The translations under genes and the position numbers were made by a program. A model generated the notes under the pieces. The model had not been told where the DNA came from. It saw only the letters and a program-made list of their open reading frames with translations, and ran no database searches. A stretch of DNA of 64,000 bases. Origin: Pedobacter frigiditerrae (lineage in GTDB: Bacteria; Bacteroidota; Bacteroidia; Sphingobacteriales; Sphingobacteriaceae). Below are positions 46,504-55,217 of the stretch, one piece after another. The stretch spans positions 1,798,001 through 1,862,000 of the forward strand of contig NZ_JAVTSS010000002.1 of assembly GCF_032678705.1 (NCBI RefSeq). The letters are read 5' to 3'. Numbering within the stretch: position 1 is the first letter of the stretch; each line of letters begins with the position of its first letter.

Positions 46504-48503
46504 TGCGTAAAATAATTGCATCCATCACATTTTGTCTTTTGGTTTTTTGCTTTGCAAATTCTTTTGCGCAAGATTTAAAAACTAATATCAATAACAATAA
46601 AGACTTAGATTCCTTAAGGAAAAAGGAAGAAGGTGGTGCAGATTCTGTAGTTTTCAATTCGAAATTTGTTAGGTACACCTCTTATAAATTAACTAAAGAC
46701 AGCATCAGGACAATTCCTATTGACACGGGCTTAACTGGAATTCAGAATTTTAGTCCAATTGCTCAACCTCGCAGACCAACTGTTGGAACTGGGCTTTTAG
46801 GTTTAGCTGCAACATCAATGTTATTTGAGCCCTCAAGAACAATAGGGTTCGATGCTGGTTTTCACGCTCTAGATTTTTACACGTTAAACCATGATGACAT
46901 TAGATTTTATCAAGCTCGCTCCCCGTTTACAAGATTGTATTATGTAAGTGGTTCTGATAAAGAACAAGTTTTACAGCTTTTGCATACCCAAAATATCAAG
47001 AAAAACTGGAATGCAGGAGCTCAATTTAATCGTATAGGGGCAAATGGAGATTACTTCCATCAAAGAGGAGATGATTTAAATGCTTCGGTTTTTACATGGT
47101 ACCAATCTACAAACAAAAGATATAACCTTTGGGCAGACGCTGTCTTTAATACGTTGAAGGCACAAGAAAATGGGTCAATATTAAAAGAAGGTATTTTTGA
47201 GCCTACTGGAGAAACATTGGTAGATAAATTAGCGGAACCTACTCGTTTAAGAACCGCAAAACAGCTATTTAGAAAAACATCCTTGATGTTAAAACAAACT
47301 TATTTTGTTGGTAGAATAGACAGTACAGGAGTAAGCACAGCCCAGAACATATTACCTACAAATAAGATTACCTACACCTTAACCTATGCAAAAAATGCAT
47401 ATTCCTTTAAAAAGGATGAGGATGATGCTTACAATGTTTTGCCAAAAGGTTTAGTGGATGATATTTTTACTAACGACTCTACCAACGTGATGCACGTACA
47501 AAATGAATTTGTTTATAGTTTCTTTTTGCGAGCAAAAGGCAGTTCATTTATTAAAAATGAATTGAAAATTGATGCAGGTATTAGACATGATTTTTACGAT
47601 TATAAACAATACGGTCTATTAAGAGATACAACTAAATATTACGACCATACTTCAGCATTTCAGAACATTACCTTGTTGGGAACTTTAGGTTATAGATTTA
47701 GCAATCGTTTAGATTTAAATTTAGATGTTCAACAGATTTTTCAAGGAGAAAATGCTGGTGATTTTATGTACGAAGCCAAGAGTAATCTTTTACTAAGCAA
47801 TAAATTTGGCCGAATTACTTTAGGAGCTTACCTGCAGAATAAATCACCAGAAGAAGTTTTTAGAAGATATTACGGCAATCATTATAGATGGAATTTAACA
47901 AGTGTTCTAGATAGAACAAAAACCGCTAGTGCGTCTTTCGGTTATGTGAATGATAAATACAAGTTTGATGCAGCTGTAAATTATTATCTCATTACAGATT
48001 ATCTATATTTCGCACAAAATGGTTCTAATGGTATTATTCCAACACAAAAAAGCGGAGATATCAATTTGCTTAAAATAAGCGCAGGTAAAAAGTTTACTTA
48101 CAAAAGCTTTCACCTAGATGCTTATGTTGTTTATCAAAAAACTGACAGCAAAAATATCTTGAGAACTCCTGAAGTTTATACTTTTAATAGTTTGTACAAA
48201 GACCAAACCTTCTTTAAGGTGTTCAAAACGCAAATAGGTATCGACGTGAGATATAACACGCCTTATAATAATCTTTCTTACTCTCCCGCGGCTAGTCAGT
48301 TTTATAATGGCGATGCTATAGCTTTGGGAACAAAACCAGTGGTTGATGTTTGGGTTAAAGCTGGATTGCGCAGGGCGAATTTATTCTTAAAATACGACTA
48401 TGTTAATCAAGGGTTGTTTAATGGAGGTTTTTATACCGTAAACAAATATCCAATGCCAGATAGGTTATTGAAGTTTGGCGTAAGTTGGAATTTTTACGAT
48501 TAA
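46503..48503 (+). CDS. Putative porin (Porin_10 type)
   Basis: The 666-residue protein has a signal peptide (MRKIIASITFCLLVFCFANS then FAQ) and a long stretch of alternating aromatic strands ending KFGVSWNFYD, the aromatic C-terminus of outer-membrane barrels. The middle (DIRFYQARSPFTRLYYVSGS, QLLHTQNIKKNWNAGAQFNR) is typical of the Bacteroidota putative porin family (PF14121). The start overlaps the punA stop by one base. The substrate is unknown; co-expression with LpxK suits envelope growth. Confidence 0.85.
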   Translation: MRKIIASITFCLLVFCFANSFAQDLKTNINNNKDLDSLRKKEEGGADSVVFNSKFVRYTSYKLTKDSIRTIPIDTGLTGIQNFSPIAQPRRPTVGTGLLGLAATSMLFEPSRTIGFDAGFHALDFYTLNHDDIRFYQARSPFTRLYYVSGSDKEQVLQLLHTQNIKKNWNAGAQFNRIGANGDYFHQRGDDLNASVFTWYQSTNKRYNLWADAVFNTLKAQENGSILKEGIFEPTGETLVDKLAEPTRLRTAKQLFRKTSLMLKQTYFVGRIDSTGVSTAQNILPTNKITYTLTYAKNAYSFKKDEDDAYNVLPKGLVDDIFTNDSTNVMHVQNEFVYSFFLRAKGSSFIKNELKIDAGIRHDFYDYKQYGLLRDTTKYYDHTSAFQNITLLGTLGYRFSNRLDLNLDVQQIFQGENAGDFMYEAKSNLLLSNKFGRITLGAYLQNKSPEEVFRRYYGNHYRWNLTSVLDRTKTASASFGYVNDKYKFDAAVNYYLITDYLYFAQNGSNGIIPTQKSGDINLLKISAGKKFTYKSFHLDAYVVYQKTDSKNILRTPEVYTFNSLYKDQTFFKVFKTQIGIDVRYNTPYNNLSYSPAASQFYNGDAIALGTKPVVDVWVKAGLRRANLFLKYDYVNQGLFNGGFYTVNKYPMPDRLLKFGVSWNFYD

Positions 48504-48569
48504 CAAACCTACTGTCTGTCTGGGCTTGTAGAAGATTTGAAAAGCAAATTCCTGCTGAAATTAAGGTTA

Positions 48570-48645
48570 GTCCGGCTTTGCACTTCAATCTTTTTACGCC
48601 TGAAGAAGGCTTGTAAAAAGGATTTCCGTTTCAATCCGGTTTAAT
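48570..48645. repeat. Mosaic dispersed repeat, copy C
   Basis: 'ttcaatCTTTTTACGCC' and 'GGCTTGTAAAAAGGAtttccg' form a stem around TGAAGAA, followed by 'tttcaatccggttta'. The left flank has 'gaaaagcaaattcctgctgaa' (48540-48560). Forward orientation. The 230-base spacer around it holds no gene. Confidence 0.65.
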
Positions 48646-48733
48646 TTGCAAATTAGTGCAGCTATTAATGTTGTATGGTGCAAATAGGTTCGAATATGCC
48701 TAAGACTTTTGGCTCATTACTACCGACTCAAGA

Positions 48734-49996
48734 CTAAGTCTTCTGTGGTTTCTTCTTTGCAGCAGGGAATAAAACATTATTTAATATCAAACGATACCCT
48801 GCAGAATTTGGGTGTAGGCTTAAATCTGTTGGTGGGTCGTTTACTTGATGTTGGTAGTCTTCTGGGTCGTGACCACCATAAAAAGTAAATTGCCCTTTGC
48901 CTATTTCACCATGTAAATAACGGACTTCATTACCACCTTTATTCTCTCCTAAAACCGTAACGTTAGGTTTAACTAAATTCTTTTTAAAAGCAGTAGTTTG
49001 GCCCATAAAACCCTTAATCACTTTGTCGTGGTCTTGGGTAAGCATGGTAGGGACTAAATCCCATTTCGCAGAAAAATCGAATAAGGTAAAGTAGTCATTG
49101 CTTTCGTTAAAATTTCTAGTTTGGGTTGCATCTATATCCGAAAATTCATATCGTTCAGGATTCATGTCTAATCTAAAATCCTTAAAGGCAACACTTTTGC
49201 TATAGTCTAACTTTTGTTGTGCATTAACATCAGTTCCATCACCATCAAACATACTTTCTGCTATGTCTATACCTTCTGCTGCAAGTGCAATATCAAAGCT
49301 ATCTGTTCCAGAACACATGGCAAAAAGAAAGCCTCCGCCAGCGCAAAATTCTTTAATGTGTTTAGCTACTGCCAGTTTCATTTCAGAAACTTTCTTAAAT
49401 CCATTTCTTTTGGCTGCCGCTTCTTGATATTTTACATCTTCTCGGTACCAGGTTGCATTTCTAAAAGAACTCCAAAAGCGCCCATATTGGCCAGTAAAAT
49501 CTTCATGGTGTAAGTGCAACCAGTCGTAACTGGTTAATTTGTCTTTTAAAATTTCATCATCGTAAATAATATCGTAAGGAATTTCGGCATAGGTTAATAC
49601 CAACGTTACAGCATCATCCCACGGCAACTTACTTTTGGGAGAATAAACGGCAATTTTGGGAGTTTTCTCCAATTTTACCATTTCCATATTTACATCAGGA
49701 TTATTGATTTCATTTAGAATCGCATTCACTTTCCCGTCTGCTAAAATCTCATAAGAAACACCGCGAACCTTACATTCATCTTCAACAACCTTAGCATATT
49801 TAACTAAGAAACTTCCGCCTCGGTAATTTAAAAGCCAGTCTACGTCTGCTTGCTGTTTAATGCTCCAATAGGCAATGCCATAAGCCTTTAAGTGGTTTTT
49901 CTGACCTTCATCCATGTAAATTAAGATAGATGAAGCCTTTGCCACTACAGAAAGGAGGAGAATTGTAAATAATAAAATATATTTTTTCAGAAACAT
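48734..49996 (-). CDS. Secreted GATase1-like protein (often misnamed asparagine synthetase B)
   Basis: The 420-residue protein has a signal peptide (MFLKKYILLFTILLLSVVAK). It matches a Bacteroidota family that databases often label asparagine synthetase B, recognisable by IYMDEGQKNHLKAYGIAYWS and VDWLLNYRGGSFL. No N-terminal Cys amidotransferase domain and no ATP-pyrophosphatase motif (SGGxDS) are present, and it is exported. The segment EFCAGGGFLFAMCSGTDSFD has Cys228 in a nucleophile-elbow-like position of the class I glutamine amidotransferase/ThuA-like fold; HLHHEDF (161-167) and FYGGHDPEDY follow. Function unknown. Confidence 0.7.
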   Translation of the reverse strand: MFLKKYILLFTILLLSVVAKASSILIYMDEGQKNHLKAYGIAYWSIKQQADVDWLLNYRGGSFLVKYAKVVEDECKVRGVSYEILADGKVNAILNEINNPDVNMEMVKLEKTPKIAVYSPKSKLPWDDAVTLVLTYAEIPYDIIYDDEILKDKLTSYDWLHLHHEDFTGQYGRFWSSFRNATWYREDVKYQEAAAKRNGFKKVSEMKLAVAKHIKEFCAGGGFLFAMCSGTDSFDIALAAEGIDIAESMFDGDGTDVNAQQKLDYSKSVAFKDFRLDMNPERYEFSDIDATQTRNFNESNDYFTLFDFSAKWDLVPTMLTQDHDKVIKGFMGQTTAFKKNLVKPNVTVLGENKGGNEVRYLHGEIGKGQFTFYGGHDPEDYQHQVNDPPTDLSLHPNSAGYRLILNNVLFPAAKKKPQKT

Positions 49997-50146
49997 AATT
50001 TGATGCTTATTACGAATGTATATTTTTTGCAGGCCATTTAAAAATATTTACGTTCTTTAAAACGTTAAATTAAAGCAATTGATATAGATTTATAATTTCT
50101 TGACAGGAAATATACCGTAATACTATAGCTAATCATTTCAAATTGT

Positions 50147-50154
50147 TAAATTTG
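50147..50154 (+). promoter_or_regulatory. Possible -7 element before the cyclophilin gene
   Basis: TAAATTTG is followed by CTCCCCGCAAAC, similar to the GC-rich start regions of the ribosomal promoters. A correctly spaced TTG is not seen. The leader to 50245 would be about 85 bases. Confidence 0.35.
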
Positions 50155-50244
50155 CTCCCCGCAAACTAGAACTATTAACGGTTAATTGTTAAAAGAAAAA
50201 TGCTAGTTGCTAACCATTAAAAACATTTCAAAGAAAAATATACA

Positions 50245-50703
50245 ATGAGTAAAGCAATAATAAAAACCGAAAAAGGTGACATGACTGTTGAGTTCTATGA
50301 TAACGATGCTCCTAAAGCAGTTGCCAATTTTAAAAAATTAGCTAGCGAAGGCTTTTATGATGGAATCGCGTTTCACCGTGTAATTCCTAATTTTATGGTT
50401 CAAGGTGGTTGTCCTAACTCTAAAGATGGTGCAACTGGTATGGCTGGTACTGGAGGTCCTGGTTACAAAATTGATTGCGAAACAAGTGGTGGAAACCAAT
50501 ATCATGATCGTGGTGTTTTATCTATGGCACATGCTGGTAGAAACACTGGTGGAAGTCAGTTCTTTATCTGCCATAGCAGAGCAAATACAGCTCACTTAGA
50601 CGGTGTACATACTGTTTTTGGTAAGGTGATAGAAAATGTAGATATTGTAGACGATATTAGACAAGGTGATAAAATCTTGACTGTTGAAGTTTTAGAAGAT
50701 TAA
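50245..50703 (+). CDS. Cyclophilin-type peptidyl-prolyl isomerase
   Basis: The enzyme speeds cis-trans isomerisation of prolyl bonds in folding proteins. The 152 residues have no signal peptide, so it acts in the cytosol. Family motifs are GIAFHRVIPNFMVQGGCP (catalytic Arg in FHRVI), GGSQFFICHSRANTAHLDG and HTVFGKVIENVDIV. The TIE..KGD start (MSKAIIKTEKGDMTVEFYDN) is typical. A repeated-word spacer separates it from the DUF5606 gene. Confidence 0.93.
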   Translation: MSKAIIKTEKGDMTVEFYDNDAPKAVANFKKLASEGFYDGIAFHRVIPNFMVQGGCPNSKDGATGMAGTGGPGYKIDCETSGGNQYHDRGVLSMAHAGRNTGGSQFFICHSRANTAHLDGVHTVFGKVIENVDIVDDIRQGDKILTVEVLED

Positions 50704-50713
50704 TTAGTATAGA

Positions 50714-50771
50714 GTATTGCGTACAGCGTATTGAGTTCAATCGCATTACGCAATACGCATTACTCAATACG
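50714..50771. repeat. Interleaved word-like dyad between cyclophilin and DUF5606 genes
   Basis: GTATTGCGT (50714-50722) pairs with ACGCAATAC (50748-50756), and CGTATTGAGT (50727-50736) pairs with ACTCAATACG (50762-50771). The arms are interleaved (A-B-A'-B'), so either one hairpin at a time or a pseudoknot can form. The right arm ends 11 bases before the next ATG. Confidence 0.65.
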
Positions 50772-50782
50772 AAAATAGACAT

Positions 50783-51316
50783 ATGAATTTAAGAGGAATT
50801 GTTGCCGTTTCTGGCAGACCAGGTTTATTTAAACTTGTTGGACAAAATAAAGGTGGTTACGTTTTAGAAAGCTTAGATGCGCAAAAATTAAAGATTGTTG
50901 CAAATATTTCTAATACTAAACTAGCATCGTTAGAAGATATTACCATTTATGGTGAAGATGAGGATTTGAAGTTAATTGATGTTTTAACAAATATTGATGC
51001 TAAAAAAGCGACTGCTCCAGATGCTAAAGCTGACAATAACGTGTTAAGAAGTTTCTTCGTTGAAGTTGCTCCTAGCCATGATCAAGAAAAAGTTTACGCT
51101 TCTGATATGAAGAAGATATTGACTTGGTATCACATCATTAAAGATATGCCATTATTTACTGAGGCAGCTCCAGGCACAGAGGAAGAAGGTGTTAAAGGAG
51201 ATTTGGAAGTTAAGCCAAAAGCTGCTCCAAAAGCAAAACCAACAAATGCTAAAGCGCCAACCGCAAAATCAGCACCTGCTAAAAAAGCAAGTATGACTAG
51301 CAAAAAAGGAGTTTAA
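50783..51316 (+). CDS. DUF5606 domain protein
   Basis: The 177 residues begin MNLRGIVAVSGRPGLFKLVG, then GGYVLESLDAQKLKIVANIS and LASLEDITIYGEDEDLKLID, which is the Bacteroidota DUF5606 domain (about 1-140). Residues 140-177 form a Lys/Ala/Pro-rich tail (KAAPKAKPTNAKAPTAKSAP) resembling nucleic-acid-binding tails. There is no signal or membrane segment, so it is cytosolic. The function is unknown. Confidence 0.8.
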   Translation: MNLRGIVAVSGRPGLFKLVGQNKGGYVLESLDAQKLKIVANISNTKLASLEDITIYGEDEDLKLIDVLTNIDAKKATAPDAKADNNVLRSFFVEVAPSHDQEKVYASDMKKILTWYHIIKDMPLFTEAAPGTEEEGVKGDLEVKPKAAPKAKPTNAKAPTAKSAPAKKASMTSKKGV

Positions 51317-51338
51317 AATAATCTAAAACAACTTTAAA

Positions 51339-51372
51339 ACACCAGTTTCAAAATAAGAAACTGGTGTTTTTT
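51339..51372. terminator. Bidirectional terminator after the DUF5606 gene
   Basis: ACACCAGTTTC (51339-51349) pairs perfectly with GAAACTGGTGT (51357-51367), followed by TTTTTT and preceded by an A-rich stretch. It can serve the DUF5606 gene and, less well, the small minus-strand gene that ends at 51376. Confidence 0.85.
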
Positions 51373-51375
51373 GCT

Positions 51376-51516
51376 TTAACGACCAAATGGTCTGTACATT
51401 AAGATTGCTAGTGCCACAATTATAATTACAGAAATCCAAATGGCAATTCTAATATATTTTTGTTCTTTTGATGTATCTGATTTGAAACGATACTTTCTTT
51501 TATAATCTGGGACCAT
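51376..51516 (-). CDS. 46-residue single-helix membrane protein
   Basis: This gene is read directly from the sequence. On the minus strand an ATG at 51516 opens a 46-residue frame, MVPDYKRKYRFKSDTSKEQK followed by a helix YIRIAIWISVIIIVALAILM and YRPFGR, ending at 51376. AAGGAGG stands seven bases before the ATG, a strong ribosome-binding site that is rare in this phylum. The basic N-terminus should face the cytosol. It lies upstream of a shared terminator and is not part of a larger operon. The function is unknown. Confidence 0.7.
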   Translation of the reverse strand: MVPDYKRKYRFKSDTSKEQKYIRIAIWISVIIIVALAILMYRPFGR

Positions 51517-51587
51517 GATTCCTCCTTTTTATTTATGATGTTTAGTGGCTTATTATTCCATAACGTAATTTCTAAAGCGAAAGTTTT

Positions 51588-52061
51588 TTAAGCATGATGA
51601 TAAGGTTCGTTCTTTAAAATGGTAAATGCCCTATATAATTGCTCTACAAAAAACAGCCTCACCATTTGGTGTGAGAAAGTCATGTCTGAAAGTGAAATGC
51701 TTGTGTTTGACCTTTTGTAAATGCTTTCATCAAAACCATAGGGACCACCAATTATAAATACTAGGTTTTGCACACTTCCAATCATTTGTTTGTTCAAATA
51801 TTCAGAAAAAGAAACAGAGCTATGCTTTTTGCCTTTTTCATCTAATAAAACAACCACATCTGTGGGATTGATCTGTTTTGCTATGAATTCTGCTTCTCTT
51901 GTTTTTTGTTGGGCTTCGGTTAAATTTTTAGTATTCTTAATATCAGGTATAATAACAATATTGAAATTGATATAATGTTTCAATCTATTCAAATACTTTT
52001 CTATTCCTTCAATCAAATATTTGTCTTCGGTTTTGCCAACAGCGAGTAGTGTTATTTTCAA
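51588..52061 (-). CDS. rlmH: 23S rRNA (pseudouridine1915-N3)-methyltransferase
   Basis: RlmH methylates pseudouridine 1915 in helix 69 of 23S rRNA. The 157 residues are the normal size. The SPOUT knot is visible: VVVLLDEKGKKHSSVSFSEY, then VFIIGGPYGFDESIY (SAM loop) and LSLSDMTFSHQMVRLFFVEQ-like ISLSDMTFSHQMVRLFFVEQ with the end AFTILKNEPYHHA. It lies 25 bases after the large adhesin gene in the same direction, but is probably also expressed alone. Confidence 0.95.
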   Translation of the reverse strand: MKITLLAVGKTEDKYLIEGIEKYLNRLKHYINFNIVIIPDIKNTKNLTEAQQKTREAEFIAKQINPTDVVVLLDEKGKKHSSVSFSEYLNKQMIGSVQNLVFIIGGPYGFDESIYKRSNTSISLSDMTFSHQMVRLFFVEQLYRAFTILKNEPYHHA

Positions 52062-52086
52062 TTGTTATAATTTTAGGTTGATAAAA

Positions 52087-55000
52087 TTACCTAATTAAGG
52101 TAACAGAACCAGTATATTTTACATCTTTATTGCTAACTGTTTTGCCCATAATTACATAATAGTAGGTACCCACACTCACCTCTTTATTTTTGTATTTCCC
52201 GTCCCAGTTGTTAAAAATATCTGTAGTTTGAAACACGTTTTCGCCAAAACGATTATAAATGAATAACTGGTACTTTTTTAAATTTAGAATGGTTACGTTT
52301 AGCACATCATTTATCCCATCTCCATTGGGAGAAAAAGCATTTGGAACAAAGAGGGAAGCATCTTTTAAAATTAAATCTCCCATTGTTAAAGAATGCGAAC
52401 AACCTTCTTCCGCAAAAGCTGTTAATGTAATTTTGTAAACACCGTTTTGTGTAAAGGTGTGTGTTGGGTTAGTTGCCGTTGAAGTTGTACCATCGCCAAA
52501 ATCCCACAAATAACTATCAGCGTCTTTCGAATAATTACTGAAAACTATCGGTAATGGAGCTTCATATTTTCCTATAATTTTTGGGTCTGTGTAAAATATA
52601 GCAACAGGAACTTTAGCTATAGGTGGAATTTTAATAGAAACAATATCACTTTTACAATTGCCAATTTTTGTGCTTACAAAATAAGTTCCAGCTTGGTCAT
52701 AGCTGTTAATAGGAATTTCTATGGACGAAGTAGAAGCTGTAAAGCCATTTGGCCCAATCCATTCGTAAGTCAAACCATCAAATTCCTGAACAGAAAATTG
52801 TAAGATATCTCCTAAACAAAATTTGATTTGATTTGCAATGATGTCTGGCCTTAGTGGTTTAAGCTGAACGTCAATCGTTTTCTTTATTACTGACGGACAA
52901 CCGTTTGGAGTGGTAGCTGTTAAAGTAATTTCCTTTAAACCAGGAGTTGCATAAAAAACGTTTGTATTGCCATTTGCAGCAGGTGTTGTAAATGAAACCC
53001 CAGTCCCAAAATCCCAAGATGCTCCCGTTGTATTTAAAGATTTATTTACAAAAGTGAAACTCTGATTGTCTAAACAAGGATTGTTAATTACGATATCAAA
53101 ATCTGCTATCGGCTTGGCATCTACCACTGGTAAATTGAAAATAACGACATCGCTAGAACAAGAACCAACTTGCACAAATAATTTATAGTCTCCAGCATTT
53201 TCTGGACCAGTAATATTTACTTGTGGGTTTTGCAAAGTAGAGGTAAATCCGTTTGGCCCAGACCAATTATAGGTAGCCGAATTAACGGTATTAGCATTTA
53301 ATTGCAAAATATCTCCTGGACAAAATTTAGTTCCATTTGATGTGATAACTGGAGGAGCAGGTCTAAGTTCAACTAATAATGTTTTGATAATTGTAGAAAT
53401 GCAACCACTTGGGCTTCGAACTGTTAAGGTAATGCTTTTTGTTCCATCAGTTGAATATATTACGGTTTTATCTCCATTTGGAGCCGTTGTAATTGTTGTG
53501 CCTGAACCAAAATTCCAAACTGGGCTAATTGAATTAAGAGATGTGTTTTTAAAAGTAAAACTCAAATTAGTTTGACAGAAGTTATTGGTTACTATATCAA
53601 ATAATGCCTCTGGTTTTGGGTCGATAGAAGGTATGTTTATTGTGGCTACATCGCTCAAACAATCTCCAACTTGGATGTATAATTGGTAATCTCCAGAATT
53701 TTCAGGTCCAGTTATATTCACTTTCGCATTCTGGTCGGTTGAGGTAAAACCATTCGGTCCTGTCCAATGGTAAGTGGCAAAATCAACTTTAGGAGTATTT
53801 AGAGTAACCTCGTTTCCTGGGCAAAATTTTATCGTTGTTGTTGTTATGGTGGGTAGTGCTGGTTTTAACGCAACAAAAAATGTTTTCGTGCCAACCACAT
53901 TACAACCTCCAGCGGTTTTTGCTTCTAGTACAACTGTTTTTTCGCCAGAAGTAGAATAGGTAATGTTATAAGGCCCAACGCCAGTTGCGTTTGCCATGCT
54001 AGCCCCTTCACCAAAAGTCCATTTAAGCGTGTTGTAATTAGTAGCAAGACTTGTAAATGTATAGGTCTGTTGAGGTGTGCAAGAATTTAATTTCTCTAAT
54101 TGAATTTCTGATGTAGGCCCAGTAAATTCTGTACTTCCACCAAATTCTAAACTGAAACCATTATTTCCACCAGAAAAATTATCCACTAATAAAGCATAAT
54201 TATGACCAGCAATCATATCGACATATTTAACAAGGCCATTTTGTTGCCTGCCAGATGGGCAACCTGACTGCTCAGTTAAATCAGTCTCTGTCATGCTTAA
54301 CCCAGTAATATAATAAGAAGGCGTACAAGTAACCCCGCTTCCAGAGGCGCATCTAATCGCATTTGCGGCAGTAACTTGAGCACTTGTGCCACCAGGACCT
54401 AAATCATATAAAACCCAGTCAATATCATTTGTGGTAACGGTTGGTGTTATTAAAAATATCAATGGCCCACTTTTTCCCGCTGTCCAGCCGTACCAAGCAG
54501 AATTTGATTCGACTCCTAAGCAAGTTCCAGCTGTTTCTGTATTACTTGTTCCAGCTCCAAAAACATTTAATTGGGTAAATTTTTCCATGGTGCACAATAC
54601 GGAAAACGTTCCAATATCTTGTCCAGGTTGTAAAGGGGGAAAAAAATTATCTACACAAAGTTTAAAACTCCCTTCATTGTTATTCGAGGCACTTATCCTG
54701 ATGTAATAAACTTGGCCGATGGTTAATCCTCCTTTGTTTAAGGTGGTTACATTGCTAGAGCTTAACATCGTACTAGGCATTTCGCCTAGCGTACCAGCAA
54801 TTGGGTCTATGGTATAAAGTGCTACTAGCGGATTAACCAAGGTATTTGGGCTTGCAGCATTCACTTTTCCGCTGGCTGTTATGGCTACATCAAATTTTAG
54901 TGCAGTAAATTTAAACCAAACATCTTTACCTACTGTTCCATTCCAATTGCTTGGCGAGCCATTTGAACTAGATGTTGCCTCCAAATTATTGTAAGCTTGG

Positions 55001-55128
55001 TCTAAAGAACAAAAAGCATCTGTATTGGATAGGTTAATGGCATTTATTAAATCGTCATTTACTGGCGGAATTTTGTGAGCACTCACATTTAGAGCAAAAA
55101 GCAATAGTAAGAGAGTTAGCCAGCGCAT
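52087..55128 (-). CDS. Large surface protein with PKD/Ig repeats and T9SS-type C-terminal domain
   Basis: The 1013-residue protein has a signal peptide (MRWLTLLLLLFALNVSA), an N-terminal beta-rich region with Cys pairs (about 20-340), a PKD-like domain (340-420), three tandem repeats of about 168 residues (421-588, 589-756, 757-924; each with an Ig-like part around KFCPGD...YxWxGPNGFT and a PKD part around WxFG), and a C-terminal gliding-motility-associated domain with FVPNAFSPNGDGINDVLNVT. The last domain is the type IX secretion sorting signal. It probably acts outside the cell in adhesion or binding. Repeats 1 and 2 are closest to each other. Confidence 0.9.
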   Translation of the reverse strand: MRWLTLLLLLFALNVSAHKIPPVNDDLINAINLSNTDAFCSLDQAYNNLEATSSSNGSPSNWNGTVGKDVWFKFTALKFDVAITASGKVNAASPNTLVNPLVALYTIDPIAGTLGEMPSTMLSSSNVTTLNKGGLTIGQVYYIRISASNNNEGSFKLCVDNFFPPLQPGQDIGTFSVLCTMEKFTQLNVFGAGTSNTETAGTCLGVESNSAWYGWTAGKSGPLIFLITPTVTTNDIDWVLYDLGPGGTSAQVTAANAIRCASGSGVTCTPSYYITGLSMTETDLTEQSGCPSGRQQNGLVKYVDMIAGHNYALLVDNFSGGNNGFSLEFGGSTEFTGPTSEIQLEKLNSCTPQQTYTFTSLATNYNTLKWTFGEGASMANATGVGPYNITYSTSGEKTVVLEAKTAGGCNVVGTKTFFVALKPALPTITTTTIKFCPGNEVTLNTPKVDFATYHWTGPNGFTSTDQNAKVNITGPENSGDYQLYIQVGDCLSDVATINIPSIDPKPEALFDIVTNNFCQTNLSFTFKNTSLNSISPVWNFGSGTTITTAPNGDKTVIYSTDGTKSITLTVRSPSGCISTIIKTLLVELRPAPPVITSNGTKFCPGDILQLNANTVNSATYNWSGPNGFTSTLQNPQVNITGPENAGDYKLFVQVGSCSSDVVIFNLPVVDAKPIADFDIVINNPCLDNQSFTFVNKSLNTTGASWDFGTGVSFTTPAANGNTNVFYATPGLKEITLTATTPNGCPSVIKKTIDVQLKPLRPDIIANQIKFCLGDILQFSVQEFDGLTYEWIGPNGFTASTSSIEIPINSYDQAGTYFVSTKIGNCKSDIVSIKIPPIAKVPVAIFYTDPKIIGKYEAPLPIVFSNYSKDADSYLWDFGDGTTSTATNPTHTFTQNGVYKITLTAFAEEGCSHSLTMGDLILKDASLFVPNAFSPNGDGINDVLNVTILNLKKYQLFIYNRFGENVFQTTDIFNNWDGKYKNKEVSVGTYYYVIMGKTVSNKDVKYTGSVTLIR

Positions 55129-55217
55129 TATTTAATAGGTATATAAAAAACAAAATTAACTATTGATAATGTTAAGTTAATAGTAATTTTCAATCTTCGT
55201 AAAGTTAAAAGAATTAA

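Noticed and set aside
48734..49996. Asparagine synthetase B
   Set aside because: No amidotransferase N-terminal Cys, no SGGxDS ATP site, and the protein has a signal peptide.
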